The notes under the pieces are model-generated. The model worked only from the letters and a program-made list of their open reading frames with translations. It was not told the DNA's origin and made no database searches. This document shows positions 18,793 through 27,433 of a stretch of DNA of 64,000 nucleotides, one piece after another. Positions within the stretch are counted from its first letter, which is position 1. Each line of letters begins with the position of its first letter. The stretch lies in the NCBI GenBank assembly GCA_963732365.1, contig CAVSZC010000005.1, forward strand, positions 806,001 through 870,000, written 5' to 3'. The position numbers were made by a program, and so were the translations under genes. Source of the stretch: SR-FBR-E99 sp963732365. Lineage in GTDB: Bacteria; Bacteroidota; Bacteroidia; Bacteroidales; VadinHA17.

Positions 18793-19651
18793 TTTTTACT
18801 GCTTTGATGAATCGCTGTTTTCCTCTAAAATCTGCTATGACTTTTATCTCACTGTAGCGGGAAGGGTTGAACAGCCTGGCTGTCGCTTCAGCAAAGGCCT
18901 CATTGGCCTCAAGATAGATGCTTCCGTCAGTGGCAAGGCGTTCGTCAGCTGTCTTTACAAGGTGCCTGTAAAAGAGCAACGGGTCATCGTCAGGCACGAA
19001 GAGTGCCTCATGAGGCTCATGATCAGTCACATTGACATGCATCATTCTTTTTTCATTCTCTGTCACGTAAGGAGGGTTGCTGACGATCAGGTTGCTTTGC
19101 TCTATTGCTCCGGCAGGCTGAGAGAGGATGTCGAACGGAATGAGACTCACACCGGCTCTGTTTGAGATGACGTTGCGGGCAGCTGTCCGGAGGGCCTTTT
19201 GCGAGTTGTCTGCCCCGTACACTGTCGCCTCCGGAAATGCCAGTGAGAGGGCAATGGCTATGCAGCCTGACCCGGTGCAGATGTCGGTGGCTACCCCCTT
19301 GAAACCTTTTTTTTCACTGATGATGAGGGAAGTAAGCTCCTCCGTCTCGGGCCTTGGTATCAGCACTCCGGGCCCGACCTCAATACGATGGCCGAGGAAC
19401 ATGGTGTAGCCGAAGATATACTGCAGAGGTTCGCCCTCTGCTGCCCTTCCGGCTGCTGACAAAACCATGCGGACTGTCTCAGGGTCGGCTCTCTGGTCAC
19501 CGAAGGCAAGCTGCCGCGCACTGCCCATGCCTGTGTATTCGCCTATTATGACCGACGCCATGGCCTCTGCTTCAGGTTGTTGCCACAGGGCTGACAGGAG
19601 GTGCGCCACATGTCGACGTAATTCGGTTATTGTTTGTAACTTTTCGGCCAT
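18785..19651 (-). CDS. prmC: Release factor glutamine N5-methyltransferase
   Basis: A 288-residue SAM-dependent enzyme that methylates the GGQ glutamine of RF1 and RF2. The N-terminal helical domain is followed by the Rossmann core with TDICTGSGCIAIALS and the catalytic NPPY in LIVSNPPYVTEN, diagnostic for PrmC. It is divergent from ribD with a 25-base gap and overlaps recX. A TATCTTTG -7-like element (complement of 19656-19663) ends five bases before the ATG, hinting at a very short leader. Confidence 0.95.
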   Translation of the reverse strand: MAEKLQTITELRRHVAHLLSALWQQPEAEAMASVIIGEYTGMGSARQLAFGDQRADPETVRMVLSAAGRAAEGEPLQYIFGYTMFLGHRIEVGPGVLIPRPETEELTSLIISEKKGFKGVATDICTGSGCIAIALSLAFPEATVYGADNSQKALRTAARNVISNRAGVSLIPFDILSQPAGAIEQSNLIVSNPPYVTENEKRMMHVNVTDHEPHEALFVPDDDPLLFYRHLVKTADERLATDGSIYLEANEAFAEATARLFNPSRYSEIKVIADFRGKQRFIKAVKNG

Positions 19652-19676
19652 GATTCAAAGATAGGAAATTGAACCC

Positions 19677-20726
19677 ATGGCTCATCCTGATGACCTTTTC
19701 TATATGAGGCGCTGTCTTGACCTTGCGGTCAGGGCGGAAGGCAATACGTCGCCAAATCCGCTCGTCGGCTCGGTCATCGTACATAACGGCAGGATAACAG
19801 GCGAGGGTTACCATCTCAGGGCTGGCACCCCTCATGCGGAGGTACATGCAATAAACTCCGTTGCCGACAAGAGCCTGCTGCCGCATTCGACGCTGTACGC
19901 CAGTCTTGAGCCCTGTTCGCATTACGGACGCACACCTCCGTGCACTGACCTGATAATCAAGAGCGGCATAAAGCGAGTCGTGGTTGGCACCATCGACACA
20001 AGCCTGAAAGTTGCAGGAACGGGAATCAGGAAGATGACGGAGGCAGGGATTGAGGTCGTGTCAGGGGTGGCCGGGGATGAATGCCGGTGGGTTAACAGGA
20101 GGTTCTTTGCCTGGCATGAGAAGCACCGGCCCTATGTCATACTGAAATGGGCGCGGAGCGCAGACGGATACATTGATTTCAACAGGTCGCCCGGTGATGC
20201 AGCAGAGCCTCACTGGATAACGGGAATGACAGAGAGGGTGCTGGTACATCGGTGGAGGGCAGCAGAGGATGCCATCCTTGCAGGAGGCGGAACGGTGAGG
20301 GCTGATAATCCTGCGCTTGATGTACGCCTCTGGAGAGGGAAAAACCCGGTAAAGATCATAATAAGCCGCAGCGGTGCCATCGATCCCGGCTCGAAGATAT
20401 TCAGTGCAACAGCAGATGTAATACTTTTCACACGAAACAGGGATGTTTCATTTCCAAATACCAGGGTGGTATATCTTAATGAAGATCAGGCATTTATCGG
20501 AGAAGTGCTGAGCAGGCTCCATGAAATGGGAGTTCAGTCACTCTTTGTTGAGGGAGGGGCCTTCATCATAAAGAGCTTCATCAGTTCAGGTCTCTGGGAT
20601 GAGGCCCGGCGCTTCACCGGAATGAAGAGTTTCGGCGGGGGGATCCCCGATCCTTTTACTTCTTTCACTGCCGGCCGATCATACCATTTCGAGAACAGTA
20701 TGCTGGAAACAGCCCTGAATTTTTGA
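19677..20726 (+). CDS. ribD: Bifunctional riboflavin biosynthesis deaminase/reductase
   Basis: 349 residues. The N-terminal cytidine-deaminase-like domain (about 1-145) has the zinc ligands HAEVHA and EPCSHYGRTPPC and deaminates the pyrimidinone intermediate; the C-terminal domain (about 148-349) resembles dihydrofolate reductase (VILKWARSADGYID, EGGAFIIKSFI) and reduces the ribose with NADPH. Length is normal. No other rib genes are near. Divergent from prmC. Confidence 0.95.
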   Translation: MAHPDDLFYMRRCLDLAVRAEGNTSPNPLVGSVIVHNGRITGEGYHLRAGTPHAEVHAINSVADKSLLPHSTLYASLEPCSHYGRTPPCTDLIIKSGIKRVVVGTIDTSLKVAGTGIRKMTEAGIEVVSGVAGDECRWVNRRFFAWHEKHRPYVILKWARSADGYIDFNRSPGDAAEPHWITGMTERVLVHRWRAAEDAILAGGGTVRADNPALDVRLWRGKNPVKIIISRSGAIDPGSKIFSATADVILFTRNRDVSFPNTRVVYLNEDQAFIGEVLSRLHEMGVQSLFVEGGAFIIKSFISSGLWDEARRFTGMKSFGGGIPDPFTSFTAGRSYHFENSMLETALNF

Positions 20727-20761
20727 CTAAACGCACTTTTTTGTATGTTAATAACTGCTTT

Positions 20762-20794
20762 TTTGTTGTTAATAAGTAATTTTTTGTATTTTTG
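20762..20794 (+). promoter_or_regulatory. Bacteroidota-type promoter for the caspase-like gene
   Basis: TTTG (20762-20765), a 21-base spacer and TATTTTTG (20787-20794) match TTTG-N19-21-TAnnTTTG exactly, 29 bases before the ATG. Confidence 0.7.
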
Positions 20795-20823
20795 ATATCC
20801 CATTTAATAAATGAGCTAAAATC

Positions 20824-23208
20824 ATGAAACGAGGATTCTCAGTTCTTGTAATTGTTCTTCTCACGGCTGGTTTGACTGTTTACGGGCAGAGTGCCCGCAA
20901 ATACATCAAGGCTGGCGAAGAGTTTGTCAGGAACGGTATGTACGATGATGCCATCGAACAGTTCTCACGGGCCATCGATGAGGCTCCTGCGTCGCCGGAA
21001 GGATATGTTAAAAGGGCAGGCGCATACGAATCAACAGGTAATTACGGACTTGCCTATGATGACTACCACAGGGCAGTCAGTTTCGAATCTGATGACACAG
21101 GTATCCTTTATAATCTTGGCAGGATGTGCAACAAGCTTGCCTCTGTCGAGGGTGCAACACCGGAAGAGAGACAGAGATATTTTCTCGAAGCTGTTGAGGT
21201 GCTGCAGAAGGCCATCGATGTTGAATACCGGAACGGGAAGCTTTATACTGAAAAGGTTGTGTCACTTATCGGGCTCGAGCTGTGGGACAAGGCGCTGGGC
21301 GCTTCTGACACTGCCATTCAGATGAGAGATGACGCCATCAACTATTATTACCAGGGGATCATCTATCAGAAAATAAAGGATGACAACACTGCAAGGCGGC
21401 AGCTTGAGAAAGCAGTGACAAAAGATAAATATCTCTCTATAGCCAGGCTGGAACTGGCCAGGGTCCTTATCCGTCAGGGCGATGTTAACAGCGCACTGGG
21501 TCAGTGCCAGATGGTCATCAATCAGGATGAAAAATATGTTGATGCTTACCTTACCCGCGCCACCGCATATGAAGCAAAGCTAGACTACCCGTCAGCCATA
21601 AACGATATAAGCACGGCCATTCTTCTCGAACCGGCAAAGAAGAGCCACTACGTTAAAAGGGGAGTGTATTACCAGAGTTTTAACCAGCACCTGGCCGCCA
21701 TTAATGACTTTACAAAGGCCCTGACCATTGACCAGTATCAGACAGATGTCTATCTCCTCCGGGCGAAATCATACGAGGAGATAAATGATTTCGAAAAGGC
21801 CGGGTCTGACTATGCAAAAGTAATCGCACTCAGTGAGAATAACTCTGTCGCCAAGAAGCTGATGGCCGAGGCCAACGAAAGGCTCTTCATCATAAACCGC
21901 GAGTCAGGCAGCCCGGAGATATTGATTGAGACGCCGACCATAATAGCGGGTCGTGAGATTGAGGTGGGTATTGACCGCAAGAGCGTGCTTGTAACCGGAA
22001 AGATAACCGACAAGAGCCTCCTTGCCGAGTTCTCAATCAACAATATACCGGTCATGTATGAAGGACGCAGCGGCACCATTCCGTTCACTGCCGAGGTGGG
22101 GATATCATCAGACGAGATTGTCAGGATAGTGGCACGTGACGTGTATAACAATGAGAGCGTGCTGACATACCAGGTCAGGAGGACCGAGGCTGATGCGCCT
22201 GAGATTCAGATACTCACACCTTATATCTCCGCCGAAAACATCCTTATTATTGACAGCGTTGCCACCAAAATCGACATCGAGGGCAAAGTGTTTGATCAGA
22301 ACCTTATCAAGTCCGTGAAGATTGAGAATGTCAGCGCGCAGTTCTCGCAGGATAACCTTAACCCGTCATTCATTGCCAGGGGCATTGATATCAGGAACAA
22401 TGACAAGATCACGATACTGGTTGAAGACAAATATGGCAACCGGACCATCAAGGATTACACTCTGAACCGCAGCGGCAACATTATCTCCGAGTCTAACCCG
22501 ATGGGTAATACCCTCGTTGTGTTCATTGAGAACAGTGACTACGAGAATTTTGCCATTCTGGAGGGACCACAGAAGGATGCAAACCTGATCACCGGGGTCC
22601 TTGAAGACAATTACCAGGTCCTGCCCATACGGAGACTGCGCAACCAGACAAAGCAGCAGATGGAGAAATTCTTCTCCATCGATCTTCGTGAAGAGGTGCG
22701 TGCCAAGCAGATCAAGTCGCTCGTTATATGGTTTGCCGGCCATGGCAAGTTTATCAATGACGTAGGATACTGGATACCCGTTGACGCACGCCGTGATGAG
22801 GAATTCACCTACTACAGTCTCAACACCCTGAAGGCTTCTATGGAGACTTACATGAATTATCTGACTCATGTCCTTGTTGTCACAGACGCCTGTGAGTCGG
22901 GTCCCAGTTTCTACCAGGCGATGAGGTCAGATGTCAAGGCCCGCAACTGTGCTGACTGGAAAGCCACGCAGTTTAAGTCGAGCCAGGTATTATCATCTGC
23001 CGGATATGAGCTTGCCGTAGATGACTCACAGTTCACCCGTACCTTTGTGAATGCCCTGCGCGGCAACCCGAACACCTGTATCTCCATTGACGAGATTGCC
23101 ACACAGGTAACCAAGGCGGTAACCCAGAATAACCGGCAGAAGCCAAAGTTTGGGAAGATAACCGGGCTCAAGGACGAAGACGGGACATTCTTCTTTGTAA
23201 AGAAATAA
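20824..23208 (+). CDS. Exported TPR protein with C-terminal caspase-like (C14) protease domain
   Basis: 794 residues. Residues 1-21 look like a signal peptide (ending near VYGQSA), so it is probably periplasmic. Repeated TPR helices fill about 22-350; two beta-rich Ig-like segments follow (about 370-545, e.g. PEILIETPTII and PEIQILTPYIS). The C-terminal domain (about 555-794) is a caspase fold: VVFIENSDY strand, His640 in WFAGHGK and Cys690 in VTDACESGPSF make the dyad. The next gene begins four bases after the stop, so it is co-expressed with the propeller-SpoIIE gene. Substrate unknown; cleavage after Lys/Arg, as in metacaspase relatives, is only a guess. Confidence 0.88.
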   Translation: MKRGFSVLVIVLLTAGLTVYGQSARKYIKAGEEFVRNGMYDDAIEQFSRAIDEAPASPEGYVKRAGAYESTGNYGLAYDDYHRAVSFESDDTGILYNLGRMCNKLASVEGATPEERQRYFLEAVEVLQKAIDVEYRNGKLYTEKVVSLIGLELWDKALGASDTAIQMRDDAINYYYQGIIYQKIKDDNTARRQLEKAVTKDKYLSIARLELARVLIRQGDVNSALGQCQMVINQDEKYVDAYLTRATAYEAKLDYPSAINDISTAILLEPAKKSHYVKRGVYYQSFNQHLAAINDFTKALTIDQYQTDVYLLRAKSYEEINDFEKAGSDYAKVIALSENNSVAKKLMAEANERLFIINRESGSPEILIETPTIIAGREIEVGIDRKSVLVTGKITDKSLLAEFSINNIPVMYEGRSGTIPFTAEVGISSDEIVRIVARDVYNNESVLTYQVRRTEADAPEIQILTPYISAENILIIDSVATKIDIEGKVFDQNLIKSVKIENVSAQFSQDNLNPSFIARGIDIRNNDKITILVEDKYGNRTIKDYTLNRSGNIISESNPMGNTLVVFIENSDYENFAILEGPQKDANLITGVLEDNYQVLPIRRLRNQTKQQMEKFFSIDLREEVRAKQIKSLVIWFAGHGKFINDVGYWIPVDARRDEEFTYYSLNTLKASMETYMNYLTHVLVVTDACESGPSFYQAMRSDVKARNCADWKATQFKSSQVLSSAGYELAVDDSQFTRTFVNALRGNPNTCISIDEIATQVTKAVTQNNRQKPKFGKITGLKDEDGTFFFVKK

Positions 23209-23212
23209 CCTG

Positions 23213-26200
23213 ATGCAGGAGAGAAGAGGCTTTTGCGGAACATTTTCGGTTTGTTCATTAGCCTGGCTGCTTCTTTTCCTTGTTGCCACACCCCGCGACG
23301 CTGCCGGACAGAACTACTACTTTCAGCATCTGAGCTCGAAGGAAGGGCTGAGTGCATCAAAGATCTATACCATCATTCAGGATGCCAATGACTTCATCTG
23401 GCTGGGGACAGGCAGCGGGGTGACACGTTTCGACGGCCTGCGGTTTGAAAATTTCTCAACGTCAGACGGCCTTGCCCCGGGGGGAGTGAAAAGCATACTC
23501 GAAGACAGCTACGGACGGATATGGATGGGTCATATAGGAGGCGGCATGTCACTCCTCGAGGGTGACATCTTTAAGAGAGTCTCCTTCTCCTCGGTATTAT
23601 TCTCAGGGCCTGACTCAGTGAGAGTCTCAGACGCCGAAGGACCTGTCTATAACCTCAGGGGAGACGTGACAGGCATCAAGGAATTTGACAATTATCTCTG
23701 GATTGCTACCTCATTGGGCGGGGTGCTGAAGCTTGATCAGCCTGAACCTGGAGTCACCGTCATGTCCGGGCGACAGTACCTGGGGCGTGACGGACTGAGC
23801 AATGATGCATTCGGGTTCCATTCAGACCGTGACGGAAACCTCTATTGCATCACCGATGTCGGGATAAGGAAGTACAACTATGAGACTGACCGCTTCGATC
23901 CCTACAGCCCTGACGGTCTGACAAAGTACTTCCTTACAATAACAATGTTTGAGGATTCAAAAGGCAATATGTGGTTCGGGACATATAACGGAGGCCTCTA
24001 TAAACTTGACAAAGAGAGCGGCAGGATGGATATATATGACACCCGTAACGGCCTCTGGGGGAACTTTGTCACTTATGTTACCGAGGATTACCGGGGCAAT
24101 ATATGGGCATCATCAATGGAAGACTGGGAGAGCAAAGGCGGCATCACCGTCTTCTCCCCTGAGGGAACTGTTGTCTTCAACAGTACGAACGGGCTCAACT
24201 CACTGCATCCCCTTTGCATGCTTGAGGACAATGAGAAGAATATCCTCATTGCCGACAGGGATGCAGGGCTGTTCATATACAAGGGTGACCACCTTACGTC
24301 ATATAACGCACCGCAGTTCCTGCTGTCGAATGATGTTTCTTCCATTGCCCAGGACCAGGAAGGAAGATACTGGTTCGGCACGCGCGAGGGATTGTCAATT
24401 TATGATCCGGAGAAAAAGGAGGGTGGCCGTACTGACCTGGCAGGCCTTCCCGCCAACCTTAAAGGAAAACAGATAAGCATCATAAAACCAGGCAGTGACG
24501 GATATGTGTGGATAGTAACGGCGGAGGATGAGGTTTTCAGGTATGACCTGAAGGAGAAAACCAGCCGCTTTGATCTTGACCTGAATGCAAAACTTCACTC
24601 GCTGAGGATTGCTGCAATTGAGACGGATGATAACGGGAATCTGTGGATCGGCACTCACAAGGCTCTTGTTTCATGGAATGGTGAGACCAGGGAGAGCTAT
24701 ACCTTCACAGAGGGGCATGGACTGACAGGGAACAATATAACATCGCTTTTCAAAGACAGTAACGGGTTTCTCTGGATCGGCACAGAGGAACGAAACGGGC
24801 TGACTAAGCACCATCCGGGAAGATCAATATTCACCACAGTGGAAATTGGCGCCGACGTCAGGCCCAACGCCATTGCTGAGACCTCTGACGGCACAATCTG
24901 GGTGGGAACGATAGACGGTCTTTACGGTCTTCGGGCTGACACGGTGTGGAAGAAGCTGACAGAGACCGACGGACTGCTGATGAACTCAATAAACCTGCTG
25001 CAGTCAGACGGGGCCGGGAACCTATATATCGGTACAAACCTGGGGCTCAACAGATATGACACTTCGACGGGTAAGATATCTTCATTCACTGAGAAGAACG
25101 GTTTCACAGGTATTGAGACCAGGCCCAATGCAGCTTTTGCTGACAGCGGAGGCGACCTGTGGTTTGGGACCAGCAACGGCGCCCTCAGGATGAGCCCTTC
25201 CCGTCTGCCCCCTGTAGTCACTGAGCCGGCAACGCACATTTGGAGGACACTTGTCAACCTCGAACCATATCCGATGTATGACGGCATCCGCCTTCCGCAT
25301 TCAATGAACAGGATCGCCTTTGACTTCCTCAGCATCTGCCTGGTGAACCCGGCAGCGGTAAAATACCAGTTCATGCTTGTCGGGAACGATGAAGACTGGA
25401 TCTCCACTGACCAGACCAGTGCAATGTATTCGTCAATCAGTCCTGGCAAGTATACCTTCATGGTCAGGGCTTCAAACAATTACGGCTACTGGAACGAGAC
25501 CCCTGTTACCCTTGGTTTTACAATAAAAGCTCCATTCTACCAGACTTTCTGGTTTATACTACTGAGTATTCTGGCGGTAATAGGGGCAATTTATTTGATT
25601 ATCAGCATGCGCGAGCGAAACCTGCTGAGAGAAAAGGAGGTGCTTGAGGAGAAGGTTGAGGAGCGTACTGCAGAGGTTGTGACCAAGAGCCTGGAGCTTG
25701 AGGAAAAGAACAGGGACATCACTGCAAGCATAAGGTATGCCGAACGTATTCAGAGGGCTATGCTGCCGCCGGAAAACTATTTCAATAAGACCTTTGTACT
25801 ATTCATGCCGAAGGACATTGTCAGCGGTGATTTTTACTGGATGTATGACAGCGGAGACAAGCAGTATATTGCCGTTATTGACTGTACCGGACACGGTGTG
25901 CCGGGTGCGTTCATGTCGATAATAGGGCACAACTCACTCAACAAGGTGGTCAAGGAGAACGGCATCCGCAGGCCTGCCGAAATACTTGATCATCTGAATA
26001 TTGAGGTAGTCCATGCACTGCTGCAGCGCAGCGAGAAGGCAGTGCGCGACGGGATGGATATTTCAATCGTCTCTTATGATCCCCGCGAACATTATATTGA
26101 GTATGCCGGCGCCTACCAGTCACTTTATCTTGTTCGTGACGGAACTGTATCAATCTTCAAGGCTGACCGCTTCCCGATAGGTATGATTGACGGGCATGAG

Positions 26201-26458
26201 AAGAAAAACTTCACCAATCACAGGCTTGATGTAAGAAAGGGAGATATGCTCTATCTCTTTACTGACGGCTATGCCGACCAGTTCGGAGGGGCCGATGAGA
26301 AAAAGTTCAAGACAATAAACATAAGGCGTCTCCTCTCAGATATCTATCGTCATCCCGAAGATGATCAGAAGCGGCTCCTTGAGAGGGCTATCCGCAACTG
26401 GATGGGCAGCGTCCCCCAGATCGACGACATCCTGATCGTCGGGACAAGAGTGCCATGA
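23213..26458 (+). CDS. Two-component-type propeller sensor with SpoIIE/PP2C phosphatase output
   Basis: 1081 residues. A signal sequence (about 1-32) precedes a periplasmic double beta-propeller of Reg_prop repeats (recurring DxxGxxWxGT, e.g. DNGNLWIGTHKAL) to about 690, a Y_Y_Y domain (about 695-770), one membrane helix near 778-800 and a coiled coil (803-850). In place of the histidine kinase usual in hybrid systems, the output is a SpoIIE-type PP2C phosphatase with DIVSGDFYW, DCTGHGVPGAFMS and LFTDGYADQFGG, the Asp metal ligands. It should dephosphorylate a Ser/Thr-phosphorylated partner, perhaps an anti-sigma antagonist, in response to an external ligand. Co-transcribed with the caspase-like gene. 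Confidence 0.93.
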   Translation: MQERRGFCGTFSVCSLAWLLLFLVATPRDAAGQNYYFQHLSSKEGLSASKIYTIIQDANDFIWLGTGSGVTRFDGLRFENFSTSDGLAPGGVKSILEDSYGRIWMGHIGGGMSLLEGDIFKRVSFSSVLFSGPDSVRVSDAEGPVYNLRGDVTGIKEFDNYLWIATSLGGVLKLDQPEPGVTVMSGRQYLGRDGLSNDAFGFHSDRDGNLYCITDVGIRKYNYETDRFDPYSPDGLTKYFLTITMFEDSKGNMWFGTYNGGLYKLDKESGRMDIYDTRNGLWGNFVTYVTEDYRGNIWASSMEDWESKGGITVFSPEGTVVFNSTNGLNSLHPLCMLEDNEKNILIADRDAGLFIYKGDHLTSYNAPQFLLSNDVSSIAQDQEGRYWFGTREGLSIYDPEKKEGGRTDLAGLPANLKGKQISIIKPGSDGYVWIVTAEDEVFRYDLKEKTSRFDLDLNAKLHSLRIAAIETDDNGNLWIGTHKALVSWNGETRESYTFTEGHGLTGNNITSLFKDSNGFLWIGTEERNGLTKHHPGRSIFTTVEIGADVRPNAIAETSDGTIWVGTIDGLYGLRADTVWKKLTETDGLLMNSINLLQSDGAGNLYIGTNLGLNRYDTSTGKISSFTEKNGFTGIETRPNAAFADSGGDLWFGTSNGALRMSPSRLPPVVTEPATHIWRTLVNLEPYPMYDGIRLPHSMNRIAFDFLSICLVNPAAVKYQFMLVGNDEDWISTDQTSAMYSSISPGKYTFMVRASNNYGYWNETPVTLGFTIKAPFYQTFWFILLSILAVIGAIYLIISMRERNLLREKEVLEEKVEERTAEVVTKSLELEEKNRDITASIRYAERIQRAMLPPENYFNKTFVLFMPKDIVSGDFYWMYDSGDKQYIAVIDCTGHGVPGAFMSIIGHNSLNKVVKENGIRRPAEILDHLNIEVVHALLQRSEKAVRDGMDISIVSYDPREHYIEYAGAYQSLYLVRDGTVSIFKADRFPIGMIDGHEKKNFTNHRLDVRKGDMLYLFTDGYADQFGGADEKKFKTINIRRLLSDIYRHPEDDQKRLLERAIRNWMGSVPQIDDILIVGTRVP

Positions 26459-26488
26459 TCAACAGCCCGGCAGGGGCTTTATTAAACT

Positions 26489-27064
26489 TCAGATTCTTGC
26501 GATCACCTTCGGGTCGGCGTGCCAGCCGGTGTAGTTCCTGATTGCCGGTATCACCTCACGTGATTCGGTGACTATCTGCCATATATCCTTATGCTCAAGC
26601 CTCATGAAATGGCCTCTGACCATGTGATCGAAGAACTCTATGAGATGGTCATAGAAACCGTTGACATTGACGATTATTATTGGTTTGTTGAACTGCCCCA
26701 GCTGCTTCAGGGTGATCACTTCAGTCAGTTCCTCCAGCGTCCCCACCCCTCCGGGGAGGGCGACCGCTGCGTCAGACATTGCGAAGATTGTTTTCTTCCT
26801 CTCTGACATGTCAGCCGTTACTATCATGTCTTCAACGCCGTCATGTCCCCAGCCTTCCGACATCATGAAGCCGGGAATAACACCGGTGACAGAACCGCCG
26901 GCTTTCAGGAGGTTGTCTGCAAAGATTCCCATCAGACCTATGCCTCCTCCTCCGAAGACGGCATGAACCTTCTCTTCAGCAAAGGCACGACCCAGTTCAG
27001 CAGCTGCAACCGCATAGGCCGGATCAATACGACTGCTGGAGGCAGCAAAAACGCATACTCTCAT
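26489..27064 (-). CDS. LOG family protein (TIGR00730-type nucleotide phosphoribohydrolase)
   Basis: 191 residues with a Rossmann-like fold. The signature PGGVGTLEELTEV is the LOG PGGxGTxxE motif, and FGGGGIGLMG binds phosphate. Relatives cleave the N-glycosidic bond of cytokinin nucleotides or other nucleoside 5'-monophosphates. In this organism the substrate is probably AMP-like, by inference. The gene starts three bases after the trxA stop and is likely expressed with it. Confidence 0.9.
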   Translation of the reverse strand: MRVCVFAASSSRIDPAYAVAAAELGRAFAEEKVHAVFGGGGIGLMGIFADNLLKAGGSVTGVIPGFMMSEGWGHDGVEDMIVTADMSERKKTIFAMSDAAVALPGGVGTLEELTEVITLKQLGQFNKPIIIVNVNGFYDHLIEFFDHMVRGHFMRLEHKDIWQIVTESREVIPAIRNYTGWHADPKVIARI

Positions 27065-27067
27065 ATG

Positions 27068-27385
27068 CTAAAGGAGTGCGGTAAGCTTGGCTTCGAAAGC
27101 CGATTTGGCAGCGGCACCCACCTGCTTGTCAACCACCTGACCACCCTTGAAGTAAAGTACTGTTGGAATGTTTCTGATCATGAACCTCCTTGCAATGTCA
27201 GGAGAGGTATCGACATCACACTTTACAATGAGGGCCTTATCACTGTAAGCCTCGCCAATCTGCTCAATAAGAGGAGCTATCATCCTGCAGGGGCCGCACC
27301 ACTCTGCCCAGAAATCGACTATTACAGGTTTATCTGATTTCAATACTATCTCGTCAAAATTTGCGTCGTTAACTGCTTGTGCCAT
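27068..27385 (-). CDS. trxA: Thioredoxin
   Basis: A 105-residue cytoplasmic thioredoxin with the redox site WAEWCGPCRM and cis-Pro in RNIPTVLYF. No signal peptide. It reduces protein disulfides with electrons from thioredoxin reductase, which is not in this window. A minus-strand TATCTTTG (complement of 27425-27432), a -7-like element, lies 39 bases upstream of the ATG, without a clear -33 box. The LOG-family gene follows. Confidence 0.96.
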   Translation of the reverse strand: MAQAVNDANFDEIVLKSDKPVIVDFWAEWCGPCRMIAPLIEQIGEAYSDKALIVKCDVDTSPDIARRFMIRNIPTVLYFKGGQVVDKQVGAAAKSAFEAKLTALL

Positions 27386-27433
27386 AATAAATTAATAGTT
27401 TATGAATTCTTACTTAATGAAGTACAAAGATAT

